From contig NZ_LANA01000002.1 of assembly GCF_012932795.1 (NCBI RefSeq), positions 202,836 through 266,835 of the forward strand: DNA of 64,000 nucleotides, given 5' to 3'. The notes under the pieces are model-generated. The model had not been told where the DNA came from, made no database searches, and was given only the letters and a program-made list of their open reading frames with translations. A program made the position numbers and the translations under genes. Below are positions 45,702-56,475 of this stretch, piece by piece (within the stretch, counting starts at the first letter, position 1; each line of letters starts with the position of its first letter). The stretch is from Candidatus Pelagibacter communis. Lineage in GTDB: Bacteria > Pseudomonadota > Alphaproteobacteria > Pelagibacterales > Pelagibacteraceae.

Positions 45702-47075
45702 ATGTCTTTAATAAAAAAAATAAAAGATAAAAAAGTTAATTTTGAGTTTAATAAAGAGTATTTAAAAGTTGTTACAAATAAAATCACTAATAATGATGCT
45801 CAATTTATTACAAATTCATTTAATGAAATGCATCCAGCAGATGCAGCTGATATTATTGAACATCTAAGTCAAAATGATAGAGAAAACTTAATAAAACTTA
45901 ATAATTTTAATATTGATCCTGAGGTTTTCGTTGAACTTAATGAGTCTGTTCAATCAGAAATTATTGCTTATCTCTCATCTGATTCAATCGTCAAACTTTT
46001 AACAAATTTAGAATCAGACGATGCAATTGCAATTTTAGAAAATGTTGATGAAAAAGATAAAAACGATATATTAAGTTCATTACCACCAAAAGATCGTTTT
46101 GCTTTATTAGAAAGTTTGAGTTACCCAGAAGACACAGCTGCGAGAATAATGCAACGTGATTTTACAGCTATTCCAAGTAATTGGTCAGTGGGTCAAACAA
46201 TAGACTATTTACGCGAAAACAAAGATTTACCAGAGGAGTTTCTTGAAATTTTTATTGTAGATGAAGATTTTAAACCAATTGGAACTGTACCTTCGTCTAA
46301 AGTTTTAACAGCTTCAAGAGATATAAAAATGCTTACTATAATGTCCGAGTCACAATTGTTAATACCTGTTGACATGGATAAAGAAGAAGTGGGTAATGTT
46401 TTTGAAAATTATAATTTAAATTCAGCTGCTGTAGTGGATAAAACGAATAAACTAGTAGGCATGATCACGTATGATGATGTTTTAACTGTTTTGAAAGAAG
46501 AGGCGGAAGAAGATGCTTTAAGATTGGCAGGTGTAGGTGATGAAGAAATTACTGATGGTGTTTTAACAAAAACTAAAAGAAGATTTAATTGGCTCTTACT
46601 AAATCTTTTTACTGCTTTTCTTGCAACATGGGTTATTAGTTTATTTGGTGCAACTATAGAACAGATGGTTGTTCTAGCCTTTTTAATGCCAATCGTTGCA
46701 TCTATGGGTGGTAACGCTGGTATGCAAACTTTGGCAGTTACTGTAAGGACTTTAGCTACAAACGATTTAACTAAAAATAACTTTACACAAAATATTTTAA
46801 AAGAATTTAATATTGGAATTTTAAATGGAATTATTTTTGCAATAATTAGCGCATTGATCGTACATTTATGGTTTGGTGACAATTTGCTTTCTTTAATTAT
46901 TTCAGTATCGATGATTATTACGATGATGGTGGCAGGCTTATTTGGAATTGTTGTCCCTTTAACATTAAAAAAAATGGATATTGATCCAGCAATTGCGTCT
47001 AGTGTTTTTGTTACTACAATTACTGATGTAATTGGTTTTGTTTCATTTTTAGGAGTTAGTGCTTACTTTCTTTAA
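45702..47075 (+). CDS. mgtE: Magnesium transporter MgtE, 457 aa
   Basis: Mg2+-gated channel of the inner membrane. An N-terminal superhelical domain ([38 protein letters not shown]) leads into two CBS domains ([31 protein letters not shown]) that sense Mg2+. Five membrane helices follow with [23 protein letters not shown], the conserved pore region. Full length. Its stop overlaps the convergent panC stop by 4 bases. Confidence 0.95.
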   Translation: MSLIKKIKDKKVNFEFNKEYLKVVTNKITNNDAQFITNSFNEMHPADAADIIEHLSQNDRENLIKLNNFNIDPEVFVELNESVQSEIIAYLSSDSIVKLLTNLESDDAIAILENVDEKDKNDILSSLPPKDRFALLESLSYPEDTAARIMQRDFTAIPSNWSVGQTIDYLRENKDLPEEFLEIFIVDEDFKPIGTVPSSKVLTASRDIKMLTIMSESQLLIPVDMDKEEVGNVFENYNLNSAAVVDKTNKLVGMITYDDVLTVLKEEAEEDALRLAGVGDEEITDGVLTKTKRRFNWLLLNLFTAFLATWVISLFGATIEQMVVLAFLMPIVASMGGNAGMQTLAVTVRTLATNDLTKNNFTQNILKEFNIGILNGIIFAIISALIVHLWFGDNLLSLIISVSMIITMMVAGLFGIVVPLTLKKMDIDPAIASSVFVTTITDVIGFVSFLGVSAYFL

Positions 47076-47884
47076 AAATTGTCTATAAGTCTTACATTTT
47101 TTAAGTAGTAGGCAACAAAAATTTTAAATGGCTTATTCTTTAAATTAGTTTTGAGATCAATTGTGTTCCTACATTCCAAATACTCAATTTTAATTTTAAA
47201 TTTTTTTATAAGATCATCTTTTATTTTTTTAATCAATTTTTTATCTTTAATGTTTTTTTTAATTAAATTTTTAAGTTTAATTAACTCTAAAGAAATTTTT
47301 CCAGCTTTTTTAAAACTTTCTAAATCCAGTAATGAATTTCTTGAGGATAATGCTACTTTATTTACATCTCTTACTGTTTTGCATGCAATAACTTTTGTTT
47401 TGTATTTTCTTTCAATAAAATTGCGTGCTAAAAAAAATTGTTGATAATCTTTTTCTCCCATAAAAATATTTTTGGGTTTAATTATATCAGTAAATCTACC
47501 CATAACATTAAGTACGCCCTCAAAATGCCCCTTTCTAAATTTGGCACAAAGTATCTTTTCAGATTTATTTAATCTAGTTATTTTATGTTTCTTATTATTG
47601 TAAATTTGACTAACAGTTGGCACATAAAGAAAATCAACTTTTAAGCTTTTTAGTAATTTTATATCTTTATTTAGATTTCGAGGATATGTTTTGAAATCAT
47701 TGTTATCGTTAAATTGAGTAGGATTAACAAAAATACTAACTAATGTTTTTTTGCATTTTTGTTTAGAGGAATTAATAAGTGAAGCATGTCCTTTATGTAG
47801 ACTTCCCATTGTAGGAACAAACCCTAATTCCCTCTGACTACTTATTGCCTTATTTAAATCAGTAATTTGTCTTATTAATTTCAT
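47072..47884 (-). CDS. panC: Pantothenate synthetase, 270 aa
   Basis: Joins pantoate and beta-alanine using ATP, the last step of pantothenate synthesis. The HIGH-like motif is [14 protein letters not shown], then [15 protein letters not shown], and the KMSKS-like loop is [11 protein letters not shown] use the ATG at 47884 ([14 protein letters not shown]), which matches the family start; an in-frame ATG 10 codons upstream adds only hydrophobic residues. Divergent from galU with a 34-bp gap. Confidence 0.93.
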   Translation of the reverse strand: MKLIRQITDLNKAISSQRELGFVPTMGSLHKGHASLINSSKQKCKKTLVSIFVNPTQFNDNNDFKTYPRNLNKDIKLLKSLKVDFLYVPTVSQIYNNKKHKITRLNKSEKILCAKFRKGHFEGVLNVMGRFTDIIKPKNIFMGEKDYQQFFLARNFIERKYKTKVIACKTVRDVNKVALSSRNSLLDLESFKKAGKISLELIKLKNLIKKNIKDKKLIKKIKDDLIKKFKIKIEYLECRNTIDLKTNLKNKPFKIFVAYYLKNVRLIDNF

Positions 47885-47918
47885 TTGTAATATCAATATT
47901 AATAAGTAAAACATTTGT

Positions 47919-48734
47919 ATGATTAAACAAGCTATTATTCCTTTAGCAGGACTTGGAACTAGATTGTTACCACTAACTAGTGTTTTTGCTAAAGAGCTTT
48001 TACCTATTAATGGTAAGCCAGGAATAGAATATATTTTAGACGAATGTATAAGTGCTGGAATTAAAGAAGTTATTTTTATTATATCTCAAAAAAAATTAAT
48101 GATTAAGAAATATTTTTATAATGATAAATTTTATAAAGATATAATTAAAAAAAAAAAAGATCCAAGAATTATTCAAGAATATAAAAAAATCTTAAAATAC
48201 AAGAAAATGATTAAATTTGTTTTTCAAGATAAACCGCTTGGAACTGGTGATGCGGTATTGAAAACAAAAAAATATATTAAAGATAAATATTTTCTAATGT
48301 TATTACCTGATGATTTGATTGTTAAAAATAATTGTTCCAAATCGATGATTGCTGTTCATAAAAAGTATAATTCATCTGTAATGGCTAGTATGAAAGTAAA
48401 TAAAAAAGAAGTTTCAAGATGGGGAATTTACAGTGTTAAAAATAAAGTAAATAAGAATAATTTTACAATTAAAAATGTTGTAGAAAAACCTTCTATCAAA
48501 TTAGCACCATCAAATAATGCTGTTATAGGAAGGTATATTTTACCTAAAACAATATTTAAAAAATTATCAAAACTTAAACCTGGTAAAGGTGGTGAGATCC
48601 ACATTACTGATGCCATACAATCTTTAATAAGTGATAACTATAAGTTTATCGGTCATAATTTTTCAGGGAAATACTTAGATTGTGGCACAATGAAAGGTTA
48701 TATTAATTCAACTTTGGAGATTTCTAAAATATGA
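47919..48734 (+). CDS. galU: UTP-glucose-1-phosphate uridylyltransferase, 271 aa
   Basis: Makes UDP-glucose from UTP and glucose-1-phosphate. Nucleotide-binding loop [21 protein letters not shown]; later [17 protein letters not shown], and [13 protein letters not shown]. Slightly shorter than enteric GalU. A run of 12 A residues lies at 48147-48158 within the frame. The stop overlaps ugd as ATGA, so the two steps to UDP-glucuronate are coupled. Confidence 0.95.
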   Translation: MIKQAIIPLAGLGTRLLPLTSVFAKELLPINGKPGIEYILDECISAGIKEVIFIISQKKLMIKKYFYNDKFYKDIIKKKKDPRIIQEYKKILKYKKMIKFVFQDKPLGTGDAVLKTKKYIKDKYFLMLLPDDLIVKNNCSKSMIAVHKKYNSSVMASMKVNKKEVSRWGIYSVKNKVNKNNFTIKNVVEKPSIKLAPSNNAVIGRYILPKTIFKKLSKLKPGKGGEIHITDAIQSLISDNYKFIGHNFSGKYLDCGTMKGYINSTLEISKI

Positions 48735-50029
48735 AACTTTGCATGATAGGCACAGGTTATGTGGGTTTAGTGAGTGGCGTGTGCTTTTCTGATCTTGGTA
48801 ATGATGTTATCTGTGTTGATAAAGATTTAAACAAAATTAAAAATTTAAAAAAAGGAATTATTCCAATTTATGAGCCTGGATTAGATGAGTTAGTTTTAAA
48901 AAATTTTAAAAATAAAAGATTAAAATTTTCATCAAATTTAAAAGACTCAATATTAAAATCAGATATTATTTTCATATGTGTTGGTACACCGACTAAAAAA
49001 AATAGTAGTGCTGCTGATTTAAGTCAAGTTTACAATGTTGCAAAAGAAATTAGTACTTCTATTAATAAATTTAAAATTATTATTACTAAATCTACTGTTC
49101 CAGTTACTACAGGTGATGAAATTGAAAAAATATTTTCAAAAAAAGTATCTAAAAAATTATTTTCTGTGGTGTCAAATCCTGAATTTTTAAGAGAAGGTGA
49201 AGCTATAAGAGATTTCATTTATCCAGACAGAATAGTTATCGGCACTAAAGACAAACGATCAAATAAAATATTAAAAAATCTTTATTCACCACTTATATCC
49301 AAAGGAGCAAAATATATTAACACTTCAAGACGAGCTGCAGAATTAATCAAATATGCTTCGAATGCCTTTTTAGCTACTAAAATAACTTTTATTAATGAAT
49401 TATCAAACTTATGTGAAAAAATAGATGTTAATATTGAAGATATTTCTATTGGTATGGGTCTTGATAAAAGAATTGGTAGTCGTTTTTTAAGAGCAGGACC
49501 AGCTTATGGTGGATCATGTTTTCCAAAAGACACCAAAGCTATAGTCTCTACAAGTGATAAATTTAAAACTAATCTATCTGTTATTAAAAGCGTAATTAAA
49601 TCTAACAATAACAGATCCTCTTTATTATTAAAACGAGTTTTTGATATATTAAATAACAACATTCAAAATAAAAGAATATGTTTTTTAGGTGTAACATTTA
49701 AGGCTAATACAGATGATATGAGAGATTCATCATGCCTATCCATGATACCTTCTTTAGTTAAAAAAGGGGCTAAAATAAATTATTTTGACCCGACAGGTAA
49801 AAAAAATGTTTTTAATAAGATTAAAAATGTTACATTTTCTAATGATGTTAAATCTGCAATAACAAAAGCTGACTTAATAATTATTCACACAGAATGGAAT
49901 GACTTTAAATCAATCAATTTTAAAAAAGGTGTCAAAAATAAAAATTATAAAATATTTGATATGAGAAATATTTATTCTGCAAAAAAAATGAAAGAACAGA
50001 AGATCAAATATTTTGCTATAGGTTGTTAA
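48731..50029 (+). CDS. ugd: UDP-glucose 6-dehydrogenase, 432 aa
   Basis: Oxidises UDP-glucose twice to UDP-glucuronate with NAD+. Rossmann motif GTGYVGLVSGVCFSDLG, the conserved PVTTGD and NPEFLREGEA, and the catalytic Cys263 in YGGSCFPKDT. C-terminal NAD/UDP domain FLGVTFKANTDDMRDSSC. With galU it supplies precursors for surface polysaccharide. Its stop overlaps convergent ridA by 4 bases. Confidence 0.96.
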   Translation: MKLCMIGTGYVGLVSGVCFSDLGNDVICVDKDLNKIKNLKKGIIPIYEPGLDELVLKNFKNKRLKFSSNLKDSILKSDIIFICVGTPTKKNSSAADLSQVYNVAKEISTSINKFKIIITKSTVPVTTGDEIEKIFSKKVSKKLFSVVSNPEFLREGEAIRDFIYPDRIVIGTKDKRSNKILKNLYSPLISKGAKYINTSRRAAELIKYASNAFLATKITFINELSNLCEKIDVNIEDISIGMGLDKRIGSRFLRAGPAYGGSCFPKDTKAIVSTSDKFKTNLSVIKSVIKSNNNRSSLLLKRVFDILNNNIQNKRICFLGVTFKANTDDMRDSSCLSMIPSLVKKGAKINYFDPTGKKNVFNKIKNVTFSNDVKSAITKADLIIIHTEWNDFKSINFKKGVKNKNYKIFDMRNIYSAKKMKEQKIKYFAIGC

Positions 50030-50487
50030 TTTAGCTCGAATATAGCATCAACTTCCACTGATACCCCAAGCGGCAAACTATTTGTACTAATAGCAGCTCT
50101 TGTATGCATTCCAGCGTCACCAAAAATTGAAACTATTAAATCAGAAGCACCGTTGATTACTTTAGGCTGCTCTGTAAAGTCTTCTGTAGAATTTACAAAG
50201 CCTGTTAATTTTATGCACGATTTAATTTTAGAAAGATCATCATTACAAGCCTTTTTGACTTGTGAGATTATACTTAAGCCACACCTTTTAGCAGCCTCGT
50301 AACCATCTTCAGTTTTTAAGTCTTTACCAATTTTACCTTTTATTAATTCGCCATCAGCAGATATTGAAATTTGGCCAGAAATAAAAAGCATTTTTCCTAT
50401 AATTTTTGAAGCTACATATGATCCTACTGGAGCTTTAGCATCTGGTAATATTATCTTTAGTTCACTAATTTTTTTTTCAAAATTCAT
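50026..50487 (-). CDS. RidA/YjgF-family protein, 153 aa
   Basis: Rid proteins hydrolyse reactive enamine/imine intermediates of amino-acid metabolism. Family landmarks: LFISGQISISADGELIKGKIG and GMHTRAAISTNSLPLGVSVEVDAIFEL. This longer form (about 150 residues) belongs to the subgroup often called TdcF/YjgH-like; its Arg (HTRAAI) is in the right place for the active site. Last gene of the leftward ruvX-pyrB-pyrC'-plsY-topA-ridA series. Confidence 0.88.
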   Translation of the reverse strand: MNFEKKISELKIILPDAKAPVGSYVASKIIGKMLFISGQISISADGELIKGKIGKDLKTEDGYEAAKRCGLSIISQVKKACNDDLSKIKSCIKLTGFVNSTEDFTEQPKVINGASDLIVSIFGDAGMHTRAAISTNSLPLGVSVEVDAIFELN

Positions 50488-50489
50488 AA

Positions 50490-53084
50490 TTATTTAGTTT
50501 TTTTCTTTTTTTTCTTTTTTTTAATTTTATCGTATTCTTTTCTTTTCTCAATCAATATTAGCGCCTCTTCCATATTAATTTCTAAAGGATCTTTTTCCTC
50601 AGGTATTGTTGCATTGAGTGATTTATATTTAATATATGGTCCATATTGACCCTTCATTACCCTTACAGGTTTTTTATCCTCTGGATGTTCGCCTAAATCT
50701 TTAATTATGGATGCTGACATTCTGCCAGGTTTAGCTTCTGCTATTAAGGTTATTGCTCTATTTAAACCAATTGAAAAAATTTCTTCAACATTTTCAATTC
50801 TAGCAGATTTATTTTCACACTTTAGATATGGACCAAATCTTCCTGTATTTAAAAGGATATTTTTTTGATTTTCAGGGTTGATACCTAAATTTTTTGGTAA
50901 TGAGCACAAAAACTTAGCCCTATCAAGATCTACACTATCTAATGTAATTCCTTTAGGAATAGACACATTTCTTAAATTATTATCTTCTTTTTCTATCTTC
51001 TTTTTTTTTGTTTTCTTTTTCTTTTTTGTTTCAATTACAATCTCTTCCTTAATTTCCTCAATTTTTTCATATTGTAAGTAGGGGCCAAATCTTCCATTTT
51101 TAAGATAGATATCATTACCATTTTCATGTTTTCCTATAAACTTTGGTTCAGCTAGTTGAGATTGAGCAGCTGCTTTAGCTTTAGAAAGAGGTCTAGTAAA
51201 TTTACAATCTGGATAATTTGAACAACCTATAAAAGCACCCCCTCTAAAACTATTTTTTAAACTTAATGATCCACTGTCACATAACTTACATTGTCTATTA
51301 ATATTTCCATTTTTATCTCTTTCAAAAATCAAACTACCCAAACTATCATTTAATAGATCTAAAACTTCTCTAGTTCTTTTTTCCTTAACGTCAGATACAT
51401 TTTGATTAAAATCTTTCCAAAACAACTCAAGAACTTTTATCCATCCTTCTTTACCGGTGGTAATGTCATCAAGTTGATTTTCTAAACTTGCAGTGAAGTT
51501 ATAATCAACATATTTAGAGAAAAGTTTTTCTAGAAAAGCAGAAATTAATTTACCACGATCTGTAGGGTGAAATCTTTTATTAATTGCTTCTGCATACCCT
51601 CTAGTAGATATAACAGATATTATACTTGCATAAGTTGAAGGTCTTCCAATACCAAGTTCTTCTAATTTTTTAACTAAACTTGCTTCTGAGTATCTTGGTG
51701 GTGGTTGTGTAAAATGTTGTTCATCTAATAAAGCCTCTATATTAACTGGACCTTTGTTCATTTCAGGAAGGATGTCTTCATCATCATCTTTTTTAGTATC
51801 TTTCATAACCTTTAAGAAACCATCAAATTTAATAACAGATCCACTAACTTTACAAATTGTTCCATTATCATATGAACTTATCGTAATAGTATTTCTATCA
51901 AATTGAGCGGGTTTCATTTGAGAGGATAGGGCTCTACTCCAAATTAAATCATATAATTTATGTTGATCTGGACTTAGATATTTTTTAACAGTATCAGGTG
52001 CACGCATAATATCTGTAGGTCTAATAGCTTCGTGTGCTTCTTGAGCATTTTTAGCTTTTTTCCCAGAGTAGCTAGCTGCATTTTCTGGAATATATTTCTC
52101 ACCAAATTCATTTTTTATATATTTCCTGAAAGTGTCTATAGCGTCTGTAGATAAGTTGGTACCATCTGTTCGCATATAAGTTATAAGACCAATAGTTTCA
52201 CCATCTATTTCTATACCTTGATAAAGTTTTTGAGCTATCTGCATTGTTCGTGATGCACCAAATCCCAATCTACCAGAAGAAACTTGCTGTAATGTAGAGG
52301 TAGTAAAAGGGCCCGAAGGGTTTCTGTTAACAACTTTGCTTGAGATGTCATTTATATTAAACTTCTTAGACTTAACTTCTTCAATTGCTTTATCAATTTC
52401 AGCTTTATTTTTAAAAGAAAATTTTTCAATTTTTTTATCATTTAATTGAGTGATACTTGCTAATATAGAATTTTTATCATTATCGTTGAATTGAACACTT
52501 AAAGTCCAAAATTCTTCTGGATCAAAAAGCTCTATTTCATGTTCTCGTTCTGTAATTAATTTTAAAGCAACTGATTGAACACGTCCTGCAGATTTAGAGC
52601 CAGGAAGTTTTGTCCATAAAATTGGTGATATATTAAAGCCAACTAAATAGTCTAAGGCTCTTCTAGCCATATAGGCATCAACAAGCAGTGGCTCGATTTG
52701 TCGTGGGTTTTCAATTCCATGAATTACTGCTTTTTTTGTAATTTCATTAAAAACAACTCTTTCTACATGCTTGTCCTTAATTAATTTTTTCTCATTCAAA
52801 TATTCTTTAACATGCCAAGCAATCGCCTCTCCCTCACGGTCGGGGTCAGTTGCTAGTATAATTTTTGAAGAAATTTTAGCTGCATCTGTAATTTCTTTAA
52901 GATATTTTTTAGAAAAACTATCTACTTCCCATTCCATTTTAAAATTATTTTCTGGATCAACAGATCCATTTTTTGAAGGTAGGTCTCTAATATGACCATA
53001 ACTTGCTAATACAATATAATCATCACCCAGATATTTATTAATTGTTTTTGCTTTAGCTGGACTTTCTACGACTACAAGATTCAT
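50490..53084 (-). CDS. topA: DNA topoisomerase I, 864 aa
   Basis: Relaxes negative supercoils through a 5'-phosphotyrosine intermediate. TOPRIM start MNLVVVESPAKAKTINKYLG with DPDREGEAIAWHV; active-site Tyr in GLITYMRTDGT; HEAIRPT follows. A C-terminal Cys4 zinc ribbon (CKLCDSG ... GCSNYPDCKF) and repeat units GRFGPYLQYE/GRFGPYLKCE/GQYGPYIKYK follow. The tail is nearly pure lysine. Two bases before ridA. Confidence 0.96.
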   Translation of the reverse strand: MNLVVVESPAKAKTINKYLGDDYIVLASYGHIRDLPSKNGSVDPENNFKMEWEVDSFSKKYLKEITDAAKISSKIILATDPDREGEAIAWHVKEYLNEKKLIKDKHVERVVFNEITKKAVIHGIENPRQIEPLLVDAYMARRALDYLVGFNISPILWTKLPGSKSAGRVQSVALKLITEREHEIELFDPEEFWTLSVQFNDNDKNSILASITQLNDKKIEKFSFKNKAEIDKAIEEVKSKKFNINDISSKVVNRNPSGPFTTSTLQQVSSGRLGFGASRTMQIAQKLYQGIEIDGETIGLITYMRTDGTNLSTDAIDTFRKYIKNEFGEKYIPENAASYSGKKAKNAQEAHEAIRPTDIMRAPDTVKKYLSPDQHKLYDLIWSRALSSQMKPAQFDRNTITISSYDNGTICKVSGSVIKFDGFLKVMKDTKKDDDEDILPEMNKGPVNIEALLDEQHFTQPPPRYSEASLVKKLEELGIGRPSTYASIISVISTRGYAEAINKRFHPTDRGKLISAFLEKLFSKYVDYNFTASLENQLDDITTGKEGWIKVLELFWKDFNQNVSDVKEKRTREVLDLLNDSLGSLIFERDKNGNINRQCKLCDSGSLSLKNSFRGGAFIGCSNYPDCKFTRPLSKAKAAAQSQLAEPKFIGKHENGNDIYLKNGRFGPYLQYEKIEEIKEEIVIETKKKKKTKKKKIEKEDNNLRNVSIPKGITLDSVDLDRAKFLCSLPKNLGINPENQKNILLNTGRFGPYLKCENKSARIENVEEIFSIGLNRAITLIAEAKPGRMSASIIKDLGEHPEDKKPVRVMKGQYGPYIKYKSLNATIPEEKDPLEINMEEALILIEKRKEYDKIKKKKKKKKTK

Positions 53085-53121
53085 TATTAAACAAATTACT
53101 TAAAAGACTTAGATAGTCAAA

Positions 53122-53697
53122 TCAATAAATTTTAGTCTTAGTTTCTTCTTTATTTTTCAATCGTTTAACATTTTCTCTATGTGTATAGAATATAAGTACA
53201 AACATTATCATGAAAAATATTGAACTATAATCGTTAAATATTATCAAATAAAATGGAATTATTAGACTGCTAACAAGAGATGAAAGTGATGAGTATTTTG
53301 AAATAAGAAATATAACAGCCCAACTAACAATAAACACTAAACCCAAAACTATGTTTATTGAAAATAATATTCCAACATATGTTGCAACACCCTTACCCCC
53401 TTTAAATTTAAGCCATATTGGAAAAACGTGTCCTAAAAAGGAACTTAATGATGCAATAAAGATATAATCAGGATAATTAAATTTTACATATAAAACAGGC
53501 AATACAGCTTTTGTTATATCTAGTAATAAAGTTGAGTAACCTAACGTTTTATTACCTGTTCTAAGAGCATTTGTAGCTCCAATGTTTCCTGAACCAATAT
53601 CTCTAATATCTTTTTTTAAAAATATTTTTGTAAGTATAAAACCAAAAGGTATTGATCCTAATAAATATGAGCTTAATGTAACAATTAAATATTCCAT
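53122..53697 (-). CDS. plsY: Glycerol-3-phosphate acyltransferase PlsY, 191 aa
   Basis: Inner-membrane enzyme that transfers acyl from acyl-phosphate to glycerol-3-phosphate, the first phospholipid step. Motif 1 is LLGSIPFGFILTK, motif 2 is DIRDIGSGNIGATNALRTG, and motif 3 is FKGGKGVATYVG. Five hydrophobic segments. The stop codon of pyrC' lies 2 bases upstream. Confidence 0.95.
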   Translation of the reverse strand: MEYLIVTLSSYLLGSIPFGFILTKIFLKKDIRDIGSGNIGATNALRTGNKTLGYSTLLLDITKAVLPVLYVKFNYPDYIFIASLSSFLGHVFPIWLKFKGGKGVATYVGILFSINIVLGLVFIVSWAVIFLISKYSSLSSLVSSLIIPFYLIIFNDYSSIFFMIMFVLIFYTHRENVKRLKNKEETKTKIY

Positions 53698-53699
53698 TA

Positions 53700-54986
53700 T
53701 TATAATTTGAATAATTCTTCACCTTTTACAAATGTATTAGTGACCTTACCTTGGAGTTTTTTGTCCTCAATGGAGGTGTTTTTTGATTTGGAGACAAGTT
53801 TATCTTTTTTAACAACCCATGGCTTATCAATATCTACAATACAAAAATCTGCTTCATTACCCACTGAAAGATTGCCCTTATCAATTTTTAAAATTTTTGC
53901 AGGGTTTGATGTTAGGGCTTTAATTATGGTTTCTAATTTAACAGAGCCATTGTGATATAACTCTAGACTTAGTGATAAAAGCGTTTCTATTCCTGATGCT
54001 CCAGTTGAAGCTTGTGCAAAAGTTAATCTTTTTTGCTCTTCATCTTCTGGTTTGTGATCAGATACAATAACATCAATAGTTTCATTTTTTAACCCCTCAA
54101 CAAGAGCTACTCTATCTTCTTCTGTTCTTAATGGTGGGGAGAGTTTTAAAAATGTTTTAAAGTCTCCAATATCAATCTCATTTAATGAAAGATTGTTAAT
54201 AGATACACCAGTTGTAAATTTAACATTATTTTTTCTTTCCTCAATTATCTCAACTGATTTTGCAGCTGAGATTTGTGATATATGATATCTACATTTAATA
54301 TTTTCTAATAATGTTAAGTCTCTCTCTATAATTAGTCTTTCAGCAACAGCAGGTATTCCAGATAAACCAAGTTTTGTTGCAATAATTCCAGAGTTTATCA
54401 TTCCATTTTTAGATAAATCGAAGTCTTCAGCATGTTGCATGATTAGTGTGCCTAAATCCTTAGCTGAATTCATTATGCGAGACATTAGTCTTGTATTTTG
54501 GATAGTTTTAACACCATCTGTAAATCCAATTATACCTCTGCTTTGTAGTAAACCAAACTCGGTCATACTAATTCCTTCAATATTTTTTGTAAGGGCGGCA
54601 CTTGGGTATACGTTAATTTTAGATTTATCTCTTCCACGTCTTTTTAAAAAATCTACTATTGAAACATTATCTATAATTGGATCTGTATTTGGCATAGTGA
54701 CTACTGAAGTAACTCCACCTGCAAGTGCTGCATTACTTAGAGTTCTGAAATTTTCTTTATATTCATAACCAGGCTCTCCTGCAAAAACTCTCATATCAAC
54801 TATACCAGGGAATATATATTTACCTTTTAGATCCATTGGTTTTTCTCTTGAAGGAATATTGTTTGTGTTTACTTTTTTACCAACAGCTTCAATTGACCCA
54901 TTTTCTCCTATTATTAATCCTCCATTCTCACTTATTGAATTATGAGGATCAACTATATTGCCATTTATAAAGTATTGTTTTTTCAT
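53700..54986 (-). CDS. Dihydroorotase-like protein PyrC', probably non-catalytic, 428 aa
   Basis: Amidohydrolase fold of class I dihydroorotase (IVDMRVFAGEPGYEYKENF, VTMPNTDPIID, GASGIETLLSL). In active enzymes the first block reads DxHVHxREPG; here the two metal-binding His are Arg and Phe (MRVF), and the usual DHAPH reads DHKPE. It is therefore probably the inactive subunit that assembles with PyrB, as described for several proteobacteria, and a separate active PyrC should exist elsewhere. It directly follows pyrB, without a gap, which fits such a complex. A catalytic dihydroorotase cannot be assumed. Confidence 0.88.
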   Translation of the reverse strand: MKKQYFINGNIVDPHNSISENGGLIIGENGSIEAVGKKVNTNNIPSREKPMDLKGKYIFPGIVDMRVFAGEPGYEYKENFRTLSNAALAGGVTSVVTMPNTDPIIDNVSIVDFLKRRGRDKSKINVYPSAALTKNIEGISMTEFGLLQSRGIIGFTDGVKTIQNTRLMSRIMNSAKDLGTLIMQHAEDFDLSKNGMINSGIIATKLGLSGIPAVAERLIIERDLTLLENIKCRYHISQISAAKSVEIIEERKNNVKFTTGVSINNLSLNEIDIGDFKTFLKLSPPLRTEEDRVALVEGLKNETIDVIVSDHKPEDEEQKRLTFAQASTGASGIETLLSLSLELYHNGSVKLETIIKALTSNPAKILKIDKGNLSVGNEADFCIVDIDKPWVVKKDKLVSKSKNTSIEDKKLQGKVTNTFVKGEELFKL

Positions 54987-55928
54987 TTATTCACAAAAAA
55001 TTTTTAAACAAGCCATTCTTACTGCAACACCCAGTTCAACTTGTTCTTTAATTACACTTCTATTAATGTCATCTGCTAATTTAGTATCTATCTCAATTCC
55101 TCTATTCATTGGACCAGGATGCATTATTAAAGCATCTTCTTTTGCATGAGAAAGTTTATCTGGTGTAAGTCCATAATATTCATAGTATTCTCTATTAGAA
55201 GACAAGAAAGAACTAGTCATCCTTTCATTTTGTAACCTTAGCATCATTACAATATCACAATCTTTCAGACCTTTTTTCATATCTGAAAATGTATTAACAC
55301 CAAACTTTTCTATTTCTTTTGGCATTAGGTTTGATGGTGCAATAATGTTAACTTCTGCACCCAACATATTTAGAAGATAAATATTTGATCTTGCAACACG
55401 TGAATGAGTTATGTCACCACAAATCGCAACCCTCAAACCTTCAATTTTCTTTTTACGATTTATAATCGTTAAAGCATCTAGTAAAGCTTGAGTAGGGTGT
55501 TCACGGCTTCCATCACCAGCATTAAGTACTGCACAATTTACTTTTTGAGATAAAAGATTACATGCACCTGAATCCTGGTGTCTAATTACAATTATATCTG
55601 GATGCATTGCATTTAAAGTCATTGCGGTATCTATTAGTGTTTCACCTTTCTTAATAGCAGAATTTGCCATATTCATTGACATAACATCTGCACCCAATCT
55701 TTTTCCAGCTAATTCAAATGAACTTTGTGTTCTAGTAGAGGGTTCAAAAAATAAATTTATTTGAGTTTTACCGTTTAAAACATTTAATCTTTTATTTTTA
55801 CTTTGGTTGAGTTTAATGAAAGTTTTAGCTTCGTCTAAAATTTGATTAACATCGTTAATAGAAAGATCTTGAATACCCAGAAGGTGTTTTTGAGAGATTT
55901 TAATAGCTTTATTTGTTTTAGTTGCCAT
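54987..55928 (-). CDS. pyrB: Aspartate carbamoyltransferase catalytic subunit, 313 aa
   Basis: Forms carbamoyl-aspartate in pyrimidine synthesis. Carbamoyl-phosphate loop [20 protein letters not shown], the VIRHQDSGA segment, [18 protein letters not shown], and [12 protein letters not shown] near the C-terminus. Normal length. No pyrI regulatory subunit is present; the adjacent PyrC' presumably replaces it structurally. Confidence 0.96.
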   Translation of the reverse strand: MATKTNKAIKISQKHLLGIQDLSINDVNQILDEAKTFIKLNQSKNKRLNVLNGKTQINLFFEPSTRTQSSFELAGKRLGADVMSMNMANSAIKKGETLIDTAMTLNAMHPDIIVIRHQDSGACNLLSQKVNCAVLNAGDGSREHPTQALLDALTIINRKKKIEGLRVAICGDITHSRVARSNIYLLNMLGAEVNIIAPSNLMPKEIEKFGVNTFSDMKKGLKDCDIVMMLRLQNERMTSSFLSSNREYYEYYGLTPDKLSHAKEDALIMHPGPMNRGIEIDTKLADDINRSVIKEQVELGVAVRMACLKIFCE

Positions 55929-55968
55929 TAAAATTAACTCTATAACTATTAACCATCAATATGGCAAG

Positions 55969-56424
55969 TTAATTATTTAAATAGTCAATTGCACCTTGTA
56001 AAATAAAGGCTGCAGCATTTTGATCAATTGTTTTAACTCTTTTTGAAACATTAACGTCTAATAAACTTGACAGATTAAATGCCCCAACTGTTGAAAGTCT
56101 CTCATCCCACAATATTACAGGTAGGTCTATAGATTTTGATATGTTCGATGCAACATCATTAACTGATTGAGCAGATCTACCTAGACTGCCATCCATATTA
56201 ACTGGGTTTCCGACAATTATTCCACCAATATTATTATCTTTAATTATTATCTTAAGTTCATCAATTAGTTCGTTTGTGTTGGTTTTGTTTATGGTTTTAA
56301 AGGGTGTGGCTATAGATTGTCTTTCATCACAAATTGAGACACCAATTCTTTTAGAGCCTAAATCTAAACCTATAAATCTTACCTTATTTGAGTGTTTTAT
56401 TTTAAAATCTTCAATTGTGATCAT
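55969..56424 (-). CDS. ruvX: Putative Holliday-junction resolvase / pre-16S rRNA nuclease RuvX (YqgF), 151 aa
   Basis: RNase H-like fold protein that trims the 5' end of 16S rRNA. FIGLDLGSKRIGVSICDE contains the first catalytic Asp; GGIIVGNPVNMDGSLGRSAQSV and WDERLST follow, with a C-terminal IDQNAAAFILQGAID Asp. I use the ATG at 56424 (MITIEDFKIKH); the longer upstream frame reaches into gatC control sequence. First gene of the leftward pyr unit; divergent from gatC. Confidence 0.9.
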   Translation of the reverse strand: MITIEDFKIKHSNKVRFIGLDLGSKRIGVSICDERQSIATPFKTINKTNTNELIDELKIIIKDNNIGGIIVGNPVNMDGSLGRSAQSVNDVASNISKSIDLPVILWDERLSTVGAFNLSSLLDVNVSKRVKTIDQNAAAFILQGAIDYLNN

Positions 56425-56475
56425 ATTGTATATTTTATACTTAAGTGATAGTTTGCCGACATATTTAATTACCAC

